Assembly (NCBI RefSeq): GCF_036516575.1
Contig: NZ_DATBTY010000024.1
Coordinates: 60,997-124,996, forward strand
Direction: 5' to 3'
Length of the DNA: 64,000 nt
Source of the DNA: Cerasibacillus sp036516575
Lineage (GTDB): Bacteria > Bacillota > Bacilli > Bacillales > Amphibacillaceae
How positions within the stretch are numbered: the first letter of the stretch is position 1; every line of letters starts with the position of its first letter. The position numbers and the translations under genes were made by a program. Under the pieces are notes generated by a model. The model was not told the DNA's origin. It searched no databases and saw nothing but the letters and a program-made list of their open reading frames with translations. Shown here piece after piece: positions 25,207 to 34,030 of the stretch.

Positions 25207-25509
25207 ATGGGAGAATATCTTCATGATCATCCGGTTACTCCGCGAACAGAAGATGAAAAGAAGGCGATTATTAATCGTCTGAAGCGTATAGAAGGTCAAG
25301 TTCGTGGTATCCAGAAAATGGTCGAAGATGATCGTTATTGTATAGATATTTTAGTGCAAATTAATGCCATCAATGCAGCGCTTAATAAGGTTGGATTGGC
25401 TGTTGGTGAAAGACATATGAAACATTGTGTCTCACATGCTGTTCAATCTGGCGAAGGAAATGCTGCGATTGAAGAATTAATCGACGTCATGAAACATTTC
25501 TCTAAATGA
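25207..25509 (+). CDS. csoR: Copper-sensing transcriptional repressor CsoR
   Basis: A 100-residue all-helical repressor of the CsoR/RcnR family. The Cu(I) ligand set is present at Cys45, His70 and Cys74 (RYCID and ERHMKHCVSH), the copper-type C-H-C pattern. The DNA-contacting basic region is KKAIINRLKRIEGQVRGIQKM at about 18-38. The ATG at 25207 follows AAGAGGTGATG; the frame extends upstream through the operator but without a ribosome site. It is the first gene of csoR-copA-copZ and probably autoregulates: Cu(I) binding releases it from the operator at 25154-25172, inducing copper export. Confidence 0.92.
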   Translation: MGEYLHDHPVTPRTEDEKKAIINRLKRIEGQVRGIQKMVEDDRYCIDILVQINAINAALNKVGLAVGERHMKHCVSHAVQSGEGNAAIEELIDVMKHFSK

Positions 25510-25524
25510 AAGAGGTGAATGTGA

Positions 25525-27909
25525 ATGGATAAAGAAAAGAAACTTACTGTCGGCGTATCGGGTATGACCTGTGCAGCATGCTCGAGTCGTGTCGAGAAAG
25601 TATTAAATAAAATGACAGGTGTTGAAGCTGAAGTAAATTTAACGACGGAAAAGGCAAATATTCATTACGACCCGGAGTCCGTTTCTGTTGATGATATTAC
25701 AGCTAAAATAGAACATTTAGGATATGGCGTGCAAGTTGAAAAGGCAGAATTTGATGTCTATGGAATGACATGTGCCGCATGTTCATCACGGATAGAGAAA
25801 GTATTGAACAAACAACAAGGTGTGCAAAAAGCGTCAGTCAACTTAGCGAATGAAACAGCCGTCGTTGAATACTATCCCGGGGTAATCGAAAGAGAGTCAG
25901 TCATTGATACGATTCATCGCTTAGGTTATGAAGCTAGTGAAAGAGTAGCAGAAGGTGCAAAACAGTCGCATCAAGAAAAGGAAATAACAGCGATGAAAAG
26001 AAAGTTATTGGTTTCTACTCTCCTATCAATACCGCTATTATTAACGATGTTAGATCATTTATTAGGTATCACTATTCCAAACCTTTTACTTAATCCATGG
26101 TTCCAATTTGCCTTAGCGACACCAATTCAATTTATAATAGGGTTCCAATTTTATAATGGTGCTTATCGTAGTTTAAGAAGTGGCAGTGCGAATATGGATG
26201 TTTTGGTTGCGCTTGGTACGAGTGCCGCTTACTTTTACAGTCTATATGAAGCAATTAAAACAATCGGTAATCCAACATATACCCCGCACTTGTATTTTGA
26301 AACGAGTGCTATCTTAATTACTCTTATTTTATTAGGGAAGTATTTAGAGAAGAATGCAAAATCTAGAACGACGGATGCCATTTCTAAGTTACTCCATCTT
26401 CAAGCGAAGGAAGCACGTGTCCTAAGAGATGGAGAAGAAGTGATGGTTCATATCGATAAAGTGAAAGAAGGCGACTATTTATTAGTTAAGCCAGGCGAGA
26501 AAATACCAGTAGACGGTATCGTTGTAAAAGGTCGAACATCTGTTGATGAATCGATGCTGACAGGTGAATCGATACCAGTTGAAAAAGACCTCGAATCTAC
26601 TGTTATTGGTGCAACGCTTAATAAGAGTGGAGCCATTGAGATGAAAGCAACTAAAGTAGGCAAAGATACGGCTCTCGCTTCGATTGTTAAAGCGGTCGAA
26701 GATGCTCAAGGTTCTAAGGCACCGATCCAACGTATGGCCGATGTGATTTCCGGTTATTTCGTGCCGATTGTCGTTCTCATTGCAATCATCACATTTACCG
26801 TTTGGATCACGCTTGTTACACCTGGAGACGTCGAACCGGCTCTTGTTAGTGCAATTGCTGTTCTCGTGATTGCTTGTCCTTGTGCGCTTGGTTTAGCAAC
26901 ACCGACATCGATTATGGTTGGGACAGGAAAGGGTGCTGAAAATGGTATCCTATTTAAAGGAGGAGAACATTTAGAGCGTACCCATAAAATAAACACCATT
27001 ATTTTAGATAAAACAGGAACACTAACAAAAGGGAAACCTGAAGTGACAGATTATACAGGAGATAAAGATGTTCTACAATTAGTAGCTAGTGCGGAAAGAA
27101 GTTCTGAACATCCGCTTGCTGAAGCTATTGTTGCTTATGCAACAGAAGAGTTAATCGACTTACTTGAGGTGGAAGAGTTTTCAGCCATTCCTGGTCACGG
27201 TATAGAAGCAAAAGTTTCTAATCAACATGTGCATGTTGGAACAAGAAGACTGATGACAAAGATTGGTATCGATGTATCTCATCTTGAAGCAGATATTCAA
27301 GCCTTAGAGTCTGCAGGAAAAACGACGATGCTTATTGCTATCAATCGTGAATATCATGGGATGATTGCTGTAGCCGATACGTTAAAAGAAACCGCTCGAG
27401 AAGCCGTTGAGCAATTAAAAGCTGATGGCATCAATGTGTTAATGCTAACGGGTGATAATAAACGTACAGCAGAAGCGATTGCCAAGCAGGCTGGAATCGA
27501 CCATGTCATGGCTGAAGTCCTTCCTGAGGAAAAAGCGGAAAAAGTAAAAGAAATCCAACAACAAGGAAAAGTCGTTGCCATGGTTGGCGATGGAATCAAT
27601 GATGCTCCAGCATTAGCGACGGCTGATATCGGTATTGCCATTGGCACTGGGACAGAAGTAGCGATTGAAGCTGCTGATGTAACTATTTTAGGTGGCGAAT
27701 TATTACTCATTCCAAAAGCCATCCATTTAAGTCATGCGACCATTCGAAATATTAAACAAAACTTGTTCTGGGCTTTAGCCTATAACAGTGCAGGTATTCC
27801 AATTGCTGCTTTTGGATTATTAGCCCCATGGATTGCAGGTGCAGCCATGGCATTTAGCTCTGTGAGTGTTGTGACAAACTCGCTTCGCTTGAAACGAGTA
27901 AAAATATAA
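25525..27909 (+). CDS. copA: Copper-exporting P1B-type ATPase CopA
   Basis: A 794-residue P-type ATPase. Two N-terminal heavy-metal-associated domains carry GMTCAAC at Cys16/Cys19 and Cys83/Cys86. The transmembrane metal site is the CPC motif in VIACPCALGLATP near residue 452; the phosphorylated aspartate lies in DKTGTLT near 494; TGES, the SSEHPLAEA histidine of P1B pumps and GDGINDAPALATADIGIA are all intact, and NS and MSxxS motifs occur in the last two helices (YNSAG, MAFSSVSVVTNSLRLKR). It exports Cu(I) (or Ag(I)) from the cytoplasm. GAGGTGAATGTGA precedes the ATG. Size and order match B. subtilis CopA. Confidence 0.95.
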   Translation: MDKEKKLTVGVSGMTCAACSSRVEKVLNKMTGVEAEVNLTTEKANIHYDPESVSVDDITAKIEHLGYGVQVEKAEFDVYGMTCAACSSRIEKVLNKQQGVQKASVNLANETAVVEYYPGVIERESVIDTIHRLGYEASERVAEGAKQSHQEKEITAMKRKLLVSTLLSIPLLLTMLDHLLGITIPNLLLNPWFQFALATPIQFIIGFQFYNGAYRSLRSGSANMDVLVALGTSAAYFYSLYEAIKTIGNPTYTPHLYFETSAILITLILLGKYLEKNAKSRTTDAISKLLHLQAKEARVLRDGEEVMVHIDKVKEGDYLLVKPGEKIPVDGIVVKGRTSVDESMLTGESIPVEKDLESTVIGATLNKSGAIEMKATKVGKDTALASIVKAVEDAQGSKAPIQRMADVISGYFVPIVVLIAIITFTVWITLVTPGDVEPALVSAIAVLVIACPCALGLATPTSIMVGTGKGAENGILFKGGEHLERTHKINTIILDKTGTLTKGKPEVTDYTGDKDVLQLVASAERSSEHPLAEAIVAYATEELIDLLEVEEFSAIPGHGIEAKVSNQHVHVGTRRLMTKIGIDVSHLEADIQALESAGKTTMLIAINREYHGMIAVADTLKETAREAVEQLKADGINVLMLTGDNKRTAEAIAKQAGIDHVMAEVLPEEKAEKVKEIQQQGKVVAMVGDGINDAPALATADIGIAIGTGTEVAIEAADVTILGGELLLIPKAIHLSHATIRNIKQNLFWALAYNSAGIPIAAFGLLAPWIAGAAMAFSSVSVVTNSLRLKRVKI

Positions 27910-27939
27910 AGTAATCTATTTTTGAAAGGGGATGTATCT

Positions 27940-28143
27940 ATGAAAACGACATTAAAAGTACAAGGTATGACATGTGGACATTGTGAGGCTGCCGTAAAAG
28001 GAGCACTTGAAAATATAAGTGGTGTATCACATGTTGATGTTCATTTAACAAGTGGAAAAGTCGATGTGACACATGAATCTGAAGTTGATGTACAAGCCTT
28101 GCGTGATGCTGTTGAAAACCAAGGTTATGATATAGTCGAATAA
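27940..28143 (+). CDS. copZ: Copper chaperone CopZ
   Basis: A 67-residue soluble heavy-metal-associated domain with the Cu(I) motif GMTCGHC (Cys12, Cys15) and a ferredoxin-like beta-alpha-beta pattern ending in GYDIVE. It carries Cu(I) to the N-terminal domains of CopA. The ATG at 27940 follows AAAGGGGATG at ideal distance; an ATG six codons upstream lies before this site and is not supported. It is the last gene of the operon and has a strong terminator after it. Confidence 0.94.
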   Translation: MKTTLKVQGMTCGHCEAAVKGALENISGVSHVDVHLTSGKVDVTHESEVDVQALRDAVENQGYDIVE

Positions 28144-28150
28144 CAAACAG

Positions 28151-28188
28151 GCTGATTTCCTAGGAAGTTTTAGGAAATCAGCTTTTTT
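28151..28188 (+). terminator. Terminator of the csoR-copAZ operon
   Basis: GCTGATTTCCTA pairs with TAGGAAATCAGC, followed by six T. Confidence 0.9.
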
Positions 28189-28211
28189 AAATAAAGAAAG
28201 GATGAGAAAAC

Positions 28212-28670
28212 ATTAAATATCCAATGACTGAGCATGGCCTGAAAAAACTAAAAGAAGAGTTAAAAGTACTTGAGTCAATTGAATGGCCAAGAGCGAATGC
28301 CAGCGTTAAAAAGGCGCGTCGTTTTTGTGATTTTAGTGAAGATCCGACATTTCATGAAGCGGTCAATGAGCTCGCATCATTAAATCAACGTCGAAAAGAA
28401 CTTGAACATATGATTCGCCATGCAGCCATTATAGAAAATGCTTCGTCACATATCGTTAGATTAGGAAGCAAAGTCACTTTTCAGGAGCTATCTAACGGTG
28501 ACATACAGACATTTACAATTGTTGGGGCAACTGAGGCAGACCCGTTAAATGAGACGATTTCAAATGAATCCCCTCTAGCTAAAAGTTTATTAGGCGCTAA
28601 AATGAAAGATATCGTATCCCTTCATGTCCCGGATGGAGAAATAAAAGTAAAAATATTAGATATTCGTTAG
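28212..28670 (+). CDS. GreA/GreB-family transcript cleavage factor paralogue, possible AUU start
   Basis: A protein of about 152 residues with the Gre layout: an N-terminal coiled coil (MTEHGLKKLKEELKVLE to about residue 75) whose tip reads RRFCDFSEDPTFHEA, retaining the acidic D and E that in GreA enter the RNA polymerase secondary channel, then a C-terminal FKBP-like domain (VRLGSKVTFQEL, FTIVGATEADPLNETISNESPLAKSLLGA). Gre factors normally begin KYPMTEEGL; here KYPMTEHGL is encoded from an ATT at 28212. The ribosome site AAAGGATG is 10 bases before this ATT but 22 before the ATG at 28224, and an in-frame stop at 28203 rules out earlier starts. It differs enough from housekeeping GreA to be a second, specialised copy. 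Confidence 0.8.
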   Translation: MKYPMTEHGLKKLKEELKVLESIEWPRANASVKKARRFCDFSEDPTFHEAVNELASLNQRRKELEHMIRHAAIIENASSHIVRLGSKVTFQELSNGDIQTFTIVGATEADPLNETISNESPLAKSLLGAKMKDIVSLHVPDGEIKVKILDIR

Positions 28671-28726
28671 TTAGGAGCTCTTTATTCAAATTTCGTGCTA
28701 ATATAAGATAAAAAGGGGGGGCTTTA

Positions 28727-30886
28727 ATGGAGGATAAACGGCAGAAAATTATCGAAAGACTTGAAAAACATTTACGAAAGACACGACGAGAACTCATCAA
28801 AATGGATACCGAAGAAGAGGCTATCCAATTTTTAATCGATTCCTTTATTGATGAACTGTACTGTGATTTCGTCGGTGTCATTCTCGTACAAGATGATGAA
28901 TTTATACCTAAAGCATGGGAAGGTGATGTATCTAAAGTTGAAACAGCTTTTCCATTAAGAAGAGAAAATTGTTCTCCAAAATTAGTTTCCCAAAGTTTAC
29001 GCTATGTCGATAAAGACTTGCTCGGTCAATGTCAATTATCCCAACATTTAGAGGATGTTGGAGTTGAAACGTGGTTTACTGTTCCCTTATTAGATGGGGA
29101 GAACAAGTTTGGATTTTGTATTATTGGTTTTTATACGTACATCCCCTTGTTAGATATGTATCATATTTTTGATGAATTTGGTCAAGATGTTGCTGTTGCC
29201 ATTTCAATGGCTCGACAAAAAAATAAGCAATTAAAGGAATTAAAAGAAATTGATTGGGTGCAATATTTTTCAATTAATAAATCATTAGAAGAAAGTATTC
29301 GTGAATTTACATTACGGGCCGCTAATGTAACGAATGCGTCATCAGCATGCTTTTATTTATATAATGAAAAGGCAGGTTATTTTAAACTACAAACACCAAC
29401 TTTTGGTGATGCCTTTTTTAATGAAATAATTAACGTTAGTCAGCAAAATAAATTAGGAACATACTTTTCAAACTTTGAACAATCGGGGGGAAATGAGCTG
29501 ACAGTTCCTGTTGTCATAGATTTAGAAATCCTCGGTGTACTATATGTATCAAATAAAAAGGATGGTATGTTTTTCACGAATGATGATCAATATGCTTTAC
29601 GTTTACTGACAGATCATGTTGCTATTTTACTTGAAAATACGAGGCTCTATAATAAAGAGAAAGAACAACGGAATCGCTTAACATATTTATTAGACTATCA
29701 ACAAGCACTCGTTAAAGAAACTGTCAGACATGATGATTTATACGGTGTGACAATGATGATTAGCGAATTGTTTCAGCAATCCGTTATTTTATTAGATCGA
29801 TTTTTACAACCAATCACATGGGAGATTGTGAATAACGAATTGACGATTTTAGAACACTTAAAACAGGTGGACCATTATCAAATAAATGCTCCGGACGTTA
29901 TACATTTCCTGGAAGAAAAGCAATTTTCCGTTTGGTCGATCAATGGGGTGAATGATTTATTAGGTTATTTGGCTATTAAGGTGGATAAGGAAACACTGGA
30001 TGAACTTGATCAATTAATGATTACTGTAGCAAGAAATGTCTGCTCCATCCAGTTTATAAAGCAGAAATTAGTTATTGATGCAAACGAACAAGCGAAAGAA
30101 ACATTTATGGACCAGCTTCTCGTTAAGAATATTTCTGATAAAGACCGCCTTCTCCAATATGCCAATTTATTTCAATGGGATATTTACGAACCGCACTGGG
30201 TTGCTACTTTAGCAATTGAAATAACAGAAAAGACAGAGATGAATTTATTAGAGCAGATCACTCAGAAAGAAACGATTTGGGATCATATCTTACATAGAGA
30301 GCTCGTACAAGTCAATCAGCTTTTTTCGGCACCTTATCATGAACATGTTGTCTTATTCATACCAGAAAAACAATTTAACATAGAACGCTGGAATGCATTT
30401 TATCAAGCAATCAGAAAAGCGGCTTCTGAAACAGAAATACCTTGTCAGACATACCTAGGTATCGGTCATGTTGCCACATCGATTGATGCGTATTATACAA
30501 GCTATCAGCAGTCGTTACAAGCGTTAAATATCGTTAAAAATCGCTTATCATCTAAAGGCTATGCCCGATTTGAAGAATTGGGATCATATACGATTCTCCA
30601 CCGATTAGATGAAAACATAACGACCTTATTTATGGAAGACCAGCTCGGTGTGATTCGAGCGTATTCTGAAGAAAATAATGTCGATTTATGGCATACATTG
30701 CGTGCTTATTTACAATATAATGGTAACGTAAAGCGTACGGCGGAAAAATTATTCATGCATCGTAGTACATTAATTTATCGGTTAGAAAAAATAGAAGAAA
30801 TTCTGGATGTTGATTTATCTAATGCAGAAACTCGGTTCGATCTTATGATGGCATATAAATTATATGATATGAAAGAAAATCAATAA
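28727..30886 (+). CDS. GAF-domain PucR-type transcriptional regulator
   Basis: A 719-residue cytoplasmic regulator. Two GAF-like sensory segments lie at about 30-165 and 185-310 (EESIREFTLRAANVT to LLTDHVAILLENTRLYNKE), a central region of the PucR/CdaR type at about 420-590, and a C-terminal PucR helix-turn-helix: LWHTLRAYLQYNGNVKRTAEKLFMHRSTLIYRLEKIEEILDVDL near 655-700. GGGGGG precedes the ATG. It sits directly upstream of, and in the same direction as, the fatty-acid/3-hydroxyacyl-CoA operon but has its own terminator, so it is a likely activator of that operon that senses a small molecule, perhaps an acyl-CoA or organic acid. The ligand is unknown. Confidence 0.82.
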   Translation: MEDKRQKIIERLEKHLRKTRRELIKMDTEEEAIQFLIDSFIDELYCDFVGVILVQDDEFIPKAWEGDVSKVETAFPLRRENCSPKLVSQSLRYVDKDLLGQCQLSQHLEDVGVETWFTVPLLDGENKFGFCIIGFYTYIPLLDMYHIFDEFGQDVAVAISMARQKNKQLKELKEIDWVQYFSINKSLEESIREFTLRAANVTNASSACFYLYNEKAGYFKLQTPTFGDAFFNEIINVSQQNKLGTYFSNFEQSGGNELTVPVVIDLEILGVLYVSNKKDGMFFTNDDQYALRLLTDHVAILLENTRLYNKEKEQRNRLTYLLDYQQALVKETVRHDDLYGVTMMISELFQQSVILLDRFLQPITWEIVNNELTILEHLKQVDHYQINAPDVIHFLEEKQFSVWSINGVNDLLGYLAIKVDKETLDELDQLMITVARNVCSIQFIKQKLVIDANEQAKETFMDQLLVKNISDKDRLLQYANLFQWDIYEPHWVATLAIEITEKTEMNLLEQITQKETIWDHILHRELVQVNQLFSAPYHEHVVLFIPEKQFNIERWNAFYQAIRKAASETEIPCQTYLGIGHVATSIDAYYTSYQQSLQALNIVKNRLSSKGYARFEELGSYTILHRLDENITTLFMEDQLGVIRAYSEENNVDLWHTLRAYLQYNGNVKRTAEKLFMHRSTLIYRLEKIEEILDVDLSNAETRFDLMMAYKLYDMKENQ

Positions 30887-30898
30887 CAATACGATGTC

Positions 30899-30939
30899 AC
30901 CTGGCTCTATGTATTCACAGGAGTCAGGTTTTCTTTTTT
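30899..30939 (+). terminator. Terminator of the PucR-type regulator gene
   Basis: ACCTGGCTC pairs with GAGTCAGGT, followed by TTTCTTTTTT. Confidence 0.8.
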
Positions 30940-30997
30940 GTACAAAATGTTCAAATATGAATTGTTATTTCATACACTTTGTAGATACAAATAGTTA

Positions 30998-31014
30998 TGT
31001 AAGCGCTTTATAAT
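30998..31014 (+). promoter_or_regulatory. CcpA-type cre overlapping the -10 of the fatty-acid operon
   Basis: TGTAAGCGCTTTAT (30998-31011) matches the cre consensus TGWAARCGYTWNCW at 13 of 14 positions. It overlaps a TATAAT (31009-31014), so CcpA binding would repress transcription when sugar is plentiful, a normal control for beta-oxidation genes. Confidence 0.72.
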
Positions 31015-31063
31015 AAAGGTGGTATTGATATTAAAACAAAAATAATTATAGGGGGTGCCCGAT

Positions 31064-31918
31064 GTGGCAGTCAAAACAATCGGAGTTGTTGGAGCGGGAG
31101 CAATGGGAACTGGCATTGCGAATCTTGCTGCAATGAGTGGTTTTGAAGTTGTATTAAGAGATATAGAGGAGCGTTTCTTGGATAATAGCAAGAAGCGAAT
31201 GAATGCATTTATGGAGAAATCTGTAGCACGTAATAAAATGACGGCAGATGAGAAGGAAGCTGCTCTTAACCGTATTAAGACGACAACGGATTTAAAAGAT
31301 TTAAAAGACGTTGATTTTGTTATTGAAGCCGTTCTTGAAGATATGGAATTGAAAAAGAGCGTATTCAAAGAGCTTGATGAAGTTACGAGAGATGATGTCA
31401 TCTTAGCAACGAATACTTCATCTATGTCAATCACTGAAATAGCAGCTGCTACGAAGCGTCCTGAGTGTGTTGCTGGTTTTCACTTTTTTAATCCGGCACA
31501 AATTATGAAGCTCGTGGAAATTGTTCGTGGTTTTAATACAAGCGATGAAACGGTAGATAGATTAAAAGAAATCGCCGAGCAATTAAACAAAGAATATGTT
31601 GTCGTTAACAAAGATACGCCTGGGTTCATTGTAAACCGGGTTATGATTCCACACTTCATTGAATCAATTCGTTTATTAGAAGAAGGTGTTGCTTCAGCAG
31701 AAGATATCGATAAAGCAGTGAAGTTTGGATTAAATTACCCAATGGGGCCATTTGAATTACAAGATTATGCTGGTGTTGATATCGGCTATCATGTGATGGA
31801 ATATTTCCGCAAAGAGTTTGATGATACCCGTTTTTCACCACCGCTTTTATTAAAACAAATGATGAGCGCTGGTCGATTTGGCCGCAAATCAGGCGCAGGA
31901 TTTTATGATTATGAATGA
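31064..31918 (+). CDS. 3-hydroxyacyl-CoA (3-hydroxybutyryl-CoA) dehydrogenase
   Basis: A 284-residue NAD-dependent dehydrogenase. The Rossmann motif is VGAGAMGTGIANLAA at about 8-22; FVIEAVLEDMELKKSVFKELD, SNTSSMSITEIA-like sequence (TNTSSMSITE) and the catalytic His in GFHFFNPAQIMKLVE near 135-150 follow; the C-terminal domain has KDTPGFIVNRVMIP and YPMGPFELQDYAGVD. The short-chain enzyme size fits 3-hydroxybutyryl-CoA dehydrogenase (Hbd/MmgB), converting 3-hydroxyacyl-CoA to 3-oxoacyl-CoA. The GTG at 31064 is seven bases after GGGGGTG; a GTG three codons upstream lies inside that site. First gene of a six-gene catabolic operon. Confidence 0.9.
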   Translation: MAVKTIGVVGAGAMGTGIANLAAMSGFEVVLRDIEERFLDNSKKRMNAFMEKSVARNKMTADEKEAALNRIKTTTDLKDLKDVDFVIEAVLEDMELKKSVFKELDEVTRDDVILATNTSSMSITEIAAATKRPECVAGFHFFNPAQIMKLVEIVRGFNTSDETVDRLKEIAEQLNKEYVVVNKDTPGFIVNRVMIPHFIESIRLLEEGVASAEDIDKAVKFGLNYPMGPFELQDYAGVDIGYHVMEYFRKEFDDTRFSPPLLLKQMMSAGRFGRKSGAGFYDYE

Positions 31919-31932
31919 GAGGAGAAAAATAA

Positions 31933-32712
31933 ATGAATTATGAGTACCTTTTATTAGATGTAGATAATCATATTGCAACGGTAACGATTAACCGTCCACC
32001 TGTCAATCCATTAAACAGTGTTGTTTTTAAAGAAATTGGTCTCATGATGGATGAGCTCGATCAGCGTGATGATGTTAGAGTTATTGTTTTAACAGGTAGT
32101 GGTGATAAAGCGTTTGTTGCTGGTGCAGATGTAAACGAAATGGCGGATGTTAATTTAACAGAAATCAATAAAATGAATAAAGTATCGCGCGCAGCCTTCG
32201 CAAAAGTGGAAAATGCGACTAAACCAGTTATCGCTGCGATTAATGGTGTTGCTTTAGGTGGTGGATTTGAATTAGCCCTTGCTTGTGATTTGAGAATTAG
32301 TAGCGAAAAAGCTCAGTTTGCTTTTCCTGAAGTAGGTTTGGGAATAATCCCTGGCGGCGGGGGCACACAACGCTTACAAAAAATTGTCGGACAAGGTATA
32401 GCGAAAGAATTACTCTACTTTGGCGACATGTTAAGTGCGAAAAAAGCTGAAGTCTATCATATTGTTAACAAAGTAGTCGCTCATGAAGAAGTGCTCGACA
32501 CAGCGAAAGAATGGGCAACGAAACTAGCTAAAAAACCACCAATTGCCTTACAAATGTTGAAGCTAGCTGTAAATAAAGGAAGTAATACGGATATTGATAC
32601 AGGTTTAATTATTGAAAGTACATGCTTCGGCAATGTGTTCGCAACCGAAGATGCAAAAGAGGGTATGCGAGCTTTCACTGAAAAAAGGAAGCCTGTTTTC
32701 AAAGGAAAGTAA
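31933..32712 (+). CDS. Enoyl-CoA hydratase (crotonase family)
   Basis: A 259-residue crotonase-fold enzyme. Oxyanion-hole and catalytic motifs are FVAGADVNEM near 60-70, AINGVALGGGFELALACDLRI near 95-115 and FPEVGLGIIPGGGGTQRL near 130-148, with the catalytic glutamates in GGGFELA and PEVGLG. It hydrates trans-2-enoyl-CoA to 3-hydroxyacyl-CoA, the step before the dehydrogenase encoded 14 bases upstream. AGAGGAG precedes the ATG. A hairpin (32720-32745) lies between it and the thiolase gene and may reduce, but probably not stop, read-through. Confidence 0.9.
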   Translation: MNYEYLLLDVDNHIATVTINRPPVNPLNSVVFKEIGLMMDELDQRDDVRVIVLTGSGDKAFVAGADVNEMADVNLTEINKMNKVSRAAFAKVENATKPVIAAINGVALGGGFELALACDLRISSEKAQFAFPEVGLGIIPGGGGTQRLQKIVGQGIAKELLYFGDMLSAKKAEVYHIVNKVVAHEEVLDTAKEWATKLAKKPPIALQMLKLAVNKGSNTDIDTGLIIESTCFGNVFATEDAKEGMRAFTEKRKPVFKGK

Positions 32713-32719
32713 GTCAGAA

Positions 32720-32746
32720 CGGGTGGTTTAGTAACCACCCGATTTT
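32720..32746 (+). terminator. Intra-operon hairpin (partial terminator)
   Basis: CGGGTGGTT pairs with AACCACCCG around TAGT, followed by ATTTTC. The T-run is short, and the next gene begins 26 bases on, so it is probably an attenuator or mRNA-stability element. Confidence 0.55.
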
Positions 32747-32771
32747 CAAGAAAAAAGAGAGGTGTACAATC

Positions 32772-33989
32772 ATGAGTAAAGTCGTTATTACGAGTGGTGC
32801 ACGAACAGCTGTCGGTGCCTTTTTAGGGGGATTAAAAACAGTTCCAGTGGAAGAATTAGCATCGATTGCCATTAAAGGGGCGTTAAAGCGTTCAAACATA
32901 GATGGAAAATTAGTTGATGATGTTGTGATGGGACATGTCGAATCTTCAGGTGATGCACCTAACTTAGGGAGAAACGCTGCTTTGTTAGCAGGGCTTGATC
33001 ATGTACCAGGTTATACAGTGAACCGAATTTGTGGTTCAGGGTTACAGTCGATTGTTAATGGGACGCAAGATATTTTAACAGGTAATTCAGAGATTGTTGT
33101 TGCTGGAGGTGCAGAAAGTTTATCACGTGCGCCATATTACTTACCGTTAGAAGTGCGCTATCAAGGATTTCGTATGGGGAATCAGGAATTAAAGGATGCT
33201 AATACGAAATACCACCACAATGCCCAGCCTTATCCACAATATCCAGTCATGCATATGGGAAATACAGCAGAAAATGTCGTTAAAAAATACAATATTTCAA
33301 GAGACGACCAAGATTTGTTCGCCTATAATAGCCAAATGCGTGCGAAAGCAGCACAGGAAAATGGTCGCTTTAAGAAAGAAATTGTACCCGTTGAAGTAAA
33401 GGGAAGAAAAGGGAAAGTAACTGTTGTGGACACGGATGAACATCCAAGACCAGATACAACATTAGATGTGTTGGCGACATTAAGCCCTGCATTTGAAAAA
33501 GACGGAACTGTCACAGCAGGAAATAGTTCTGGTTTAAATGATGGTGGAGCAGCGCTTGTATTAATGAAGGAAGAAAAAGCTAAAGACTTAAATGTAGAGC
33601 CGTTAGCTGAAGTGGTTGATTTTGCTGCCGCAGGTTTAGATCCAACATTAATGGGCCTAGGGCCAGCTTATGCCATTAAAAAGCTACTTGACAAAGTCGG
33701 CATGACAAAGGAAGAGATTGATTTATATGAAATAAATGAAGCGTTTGCTGGACAAATGTTGGGTGTCATGAAGGAAATGGATATGTATTTAGAACACCCA
33801 CTTTATAAACGTTTAAATGTAAACGGGGGTGCTATCGCACTTGGTCATCCACTTGGAATGAGCGGTACGCGTATTACACTTTCATTAGTGTATGAATTAA
33901 TCGAAAGAAATTTAAAGTACGGGATTGCAAGTGCCTGTATTGGTGGCGGTATGGGTATTGCACTTTTAATTAAAAATCCAAATGTGTAA
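32772..33989 (+). CDS. Acetyl-CoA C-acetyltransferase (thiolase)
   Basis: A 405-residue thiolase. The acyl-accepting cysteine lies in VNRICGSGLQSI near residue 88; the other catalytic motifs are NEAFAGQ near 325, NVNGGAIALGHPLGMSGTRI near 350-370 and the second cysteine in SACIGGGMGIALL near 390. It cleaves acetoacetyl-CoA or other 3-oxoacyl-CoA to acetyl-CoA plus a shortened acyl-CoA. AGAGAGGTG precedes the ATG. It completes the hydratase-dehydrogenase-thiolase set of this operon; chain-length preference cannot be seen. Confidence 0.92.
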   Translation: MSKVVITSGARTAVGAFLGGLKTVPVEELASIAIKGALKRSNIDGKLVDDVVMGHVESSGDAPNLGRNAALLAGLDHVPGYTVNRICGSGLQSIVNGTQDILTGNSEIVVAGGAESLSRAPYYLPLEVRYQGFRMGNQELKDANTKYHHNAQPYPQYPVMHMGNTAENVVKKYNISRDDQDLFAYNSQMRAKAAQENGRFKKEIVPVEVKGRKGKVTVVDTDEHPRPDTTLDVLATLSPAFEKDGTVTAGNSSGLNDGGAALVLMKEEKAKDLNVEPLAEVVDFAAAGLDPTLMGLGPAYAIKKLLDKVGMTKEEIDLYEINEAFAGQMLGVMKEMDMYLEHPLYKRLNVNGGAIALGHPLGMSGTRITLSLVYELIERNLKYGIASACIGGGMGIALLIKNPNV

Positions 33990-34030
33990 ATGAAGGAAAT
34001 GATTCATCTTAATCGATAAGGGGGATGATC

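Noticed and set aside
28202..28216. A four-codon upstream reading frame (ATG AGA AAA CAT stop) before the Gre gene
   Set aside because: Its ATG lies inside the ribosome site, so it cannot use it; the ATT start explains the spacing better.
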